From NCBI GenBank assembly GCA_034436335.1, contig DAOTVO010000048.1:1-64000 (forward strand): a stretch of 64,000 bases of DNA. The letters are read 5' to 3'. Source of the stretch: UBA877 sp034436335 (lineage in GTDB: Bacteria; Chloroflexota; Anaerolineae; Anaerolineales; Villigracilaceae). Positions 63,909 through 64,000 of the stretch are shown one piece after another. The notes under the pieces were generated by a model that had not been told where the DNA came from, ran no database searches, and saw only the letters and a list, made by a program, of their open reading frames with translations. Both the position numbers and the translations under genes were made by a program. Within the stretch, counting starts at the first letter, position 1, and each line of letters opens with the position of its first letter.

Positions 63909-64000
63909 ATGACCGACCAGCCGTTTGCCCCTGAAATCACTCAAGATGACAAGTTGTGGGCTTTGCTCTCCTATATTTTTGCTCCGCTCATCTCGATCAT
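63909..64000 (+). CDS. DUF4870-like small membrane protein (partial, runs off the window)
   Basis: The first 30 residues read MTDQPFAPEITQDDKLWALL and then SYIFAPLISI, a short acidic leader followed by the first membrane helix, as in DUF4870 proteins. A strong AAGGAGG lies 7 bases before the ATG. The rest lies beyond position 64000. Confidence 0.7.
   Translation, partial: MTDQPFAPEITQDDKLWALLSYIFAPLISI

Overview
The window is GC-rich bacterial DNA. Its gene content points to a member of the Chloroflexota, most likely class Anaerolineae. This is inference: many lipoproteins carry Pro/Thr-rich 'PTATP'-type linkers after the lipobox, there is a sortase domain with its own LPxTG motif, a beta-propeller sensor kinase, and several families of short palindromic repeats lie in and between genes. 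No single marker gene was compared by alignment.

Layout. 1-667: 3' end of a 23S rRNA gene and a complete 5S rRNA (+), then typA. 2642-26258: an almost entirely minus-strand, roughly 24 kb carbohydrate locus. It runs from a DeoR-type regulator through an amidohydrolase, a GH36-like alpha-galactosidase, an AgaS-type SIS isomerase/deaminase, a sugar ABC importer (binding protein and two permeases), several lipoproteins, a DUF4832 protein, two spherulin-4 (GH135-type) proteins, one of them fused to GH5 and a sortase, a decayed permease, a GH4 glycosidase, a GH114-type endo-galactosaminidase, a class I tagatose-bisphosphate aldolase, a PfkB kinase and a KbaZ/GatZ subunit. A c-di-GMP-I riboswitch sits inside it and a HicAB toxin-antitoxin pair interrupts it. 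26417-28841: peroxiredoxin, Fur/PerR regulator, rhomboid protease, transposase and response-regulator remnants. 28850-33239: three secreted lipoproteins (beta-helix, SH3b, FGE-sulfatase type). 33395-46104: a LuxR-type response regulator and a beta-propeller histidine kinase separated by a nucleotidyltransferase pair and a complete type I restriction-modification operon. 46357-57610: clpB, a YgiT/DUF4258 pair, a polytopic membrane protein, an ECF sigma factor and its membrane partner, obg, a 3-methyladenine glycosylase, bactofilin, and two membrane proteins. 57733-61209: HerA-like ATPase, DNA methyltransferase and a HAS-barrel protein. 61238-64000: glpK, fmt and the start of a DUF4870-like gene.

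How it fits together. The carbohydrate locus contains the two enzyme families known to cleave galactosamine-rich alpha-1,4 polymers (GH135 and GH114), alpha-galactosidases, an importer, a galactosamine-6-phosphate-type isomerase/deaminase, a tagatose-phosphate kinase and an aldolase. I read it as a locus for using or dismantling a galactosaminogalactan- or Pel-like exopolysaccharide. The internal c-di-GMP riboswitch ties it to biofilm signalling. The second theme is repeat invasion. At least two families of palindromes (a TAGGACA...TGTCCTA family and an ACCACAGAG...CTCTGTGGT family) sit inside reading frames of the sensor kinase and of hsdR, hsdM and hsdS, and supply stop codons to several other genes. 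Boundaries of rRNA genes, repeats and pseudogenes are approximate; CDS starts were moved to the codon best supported by a ribosome binding site or by family length.
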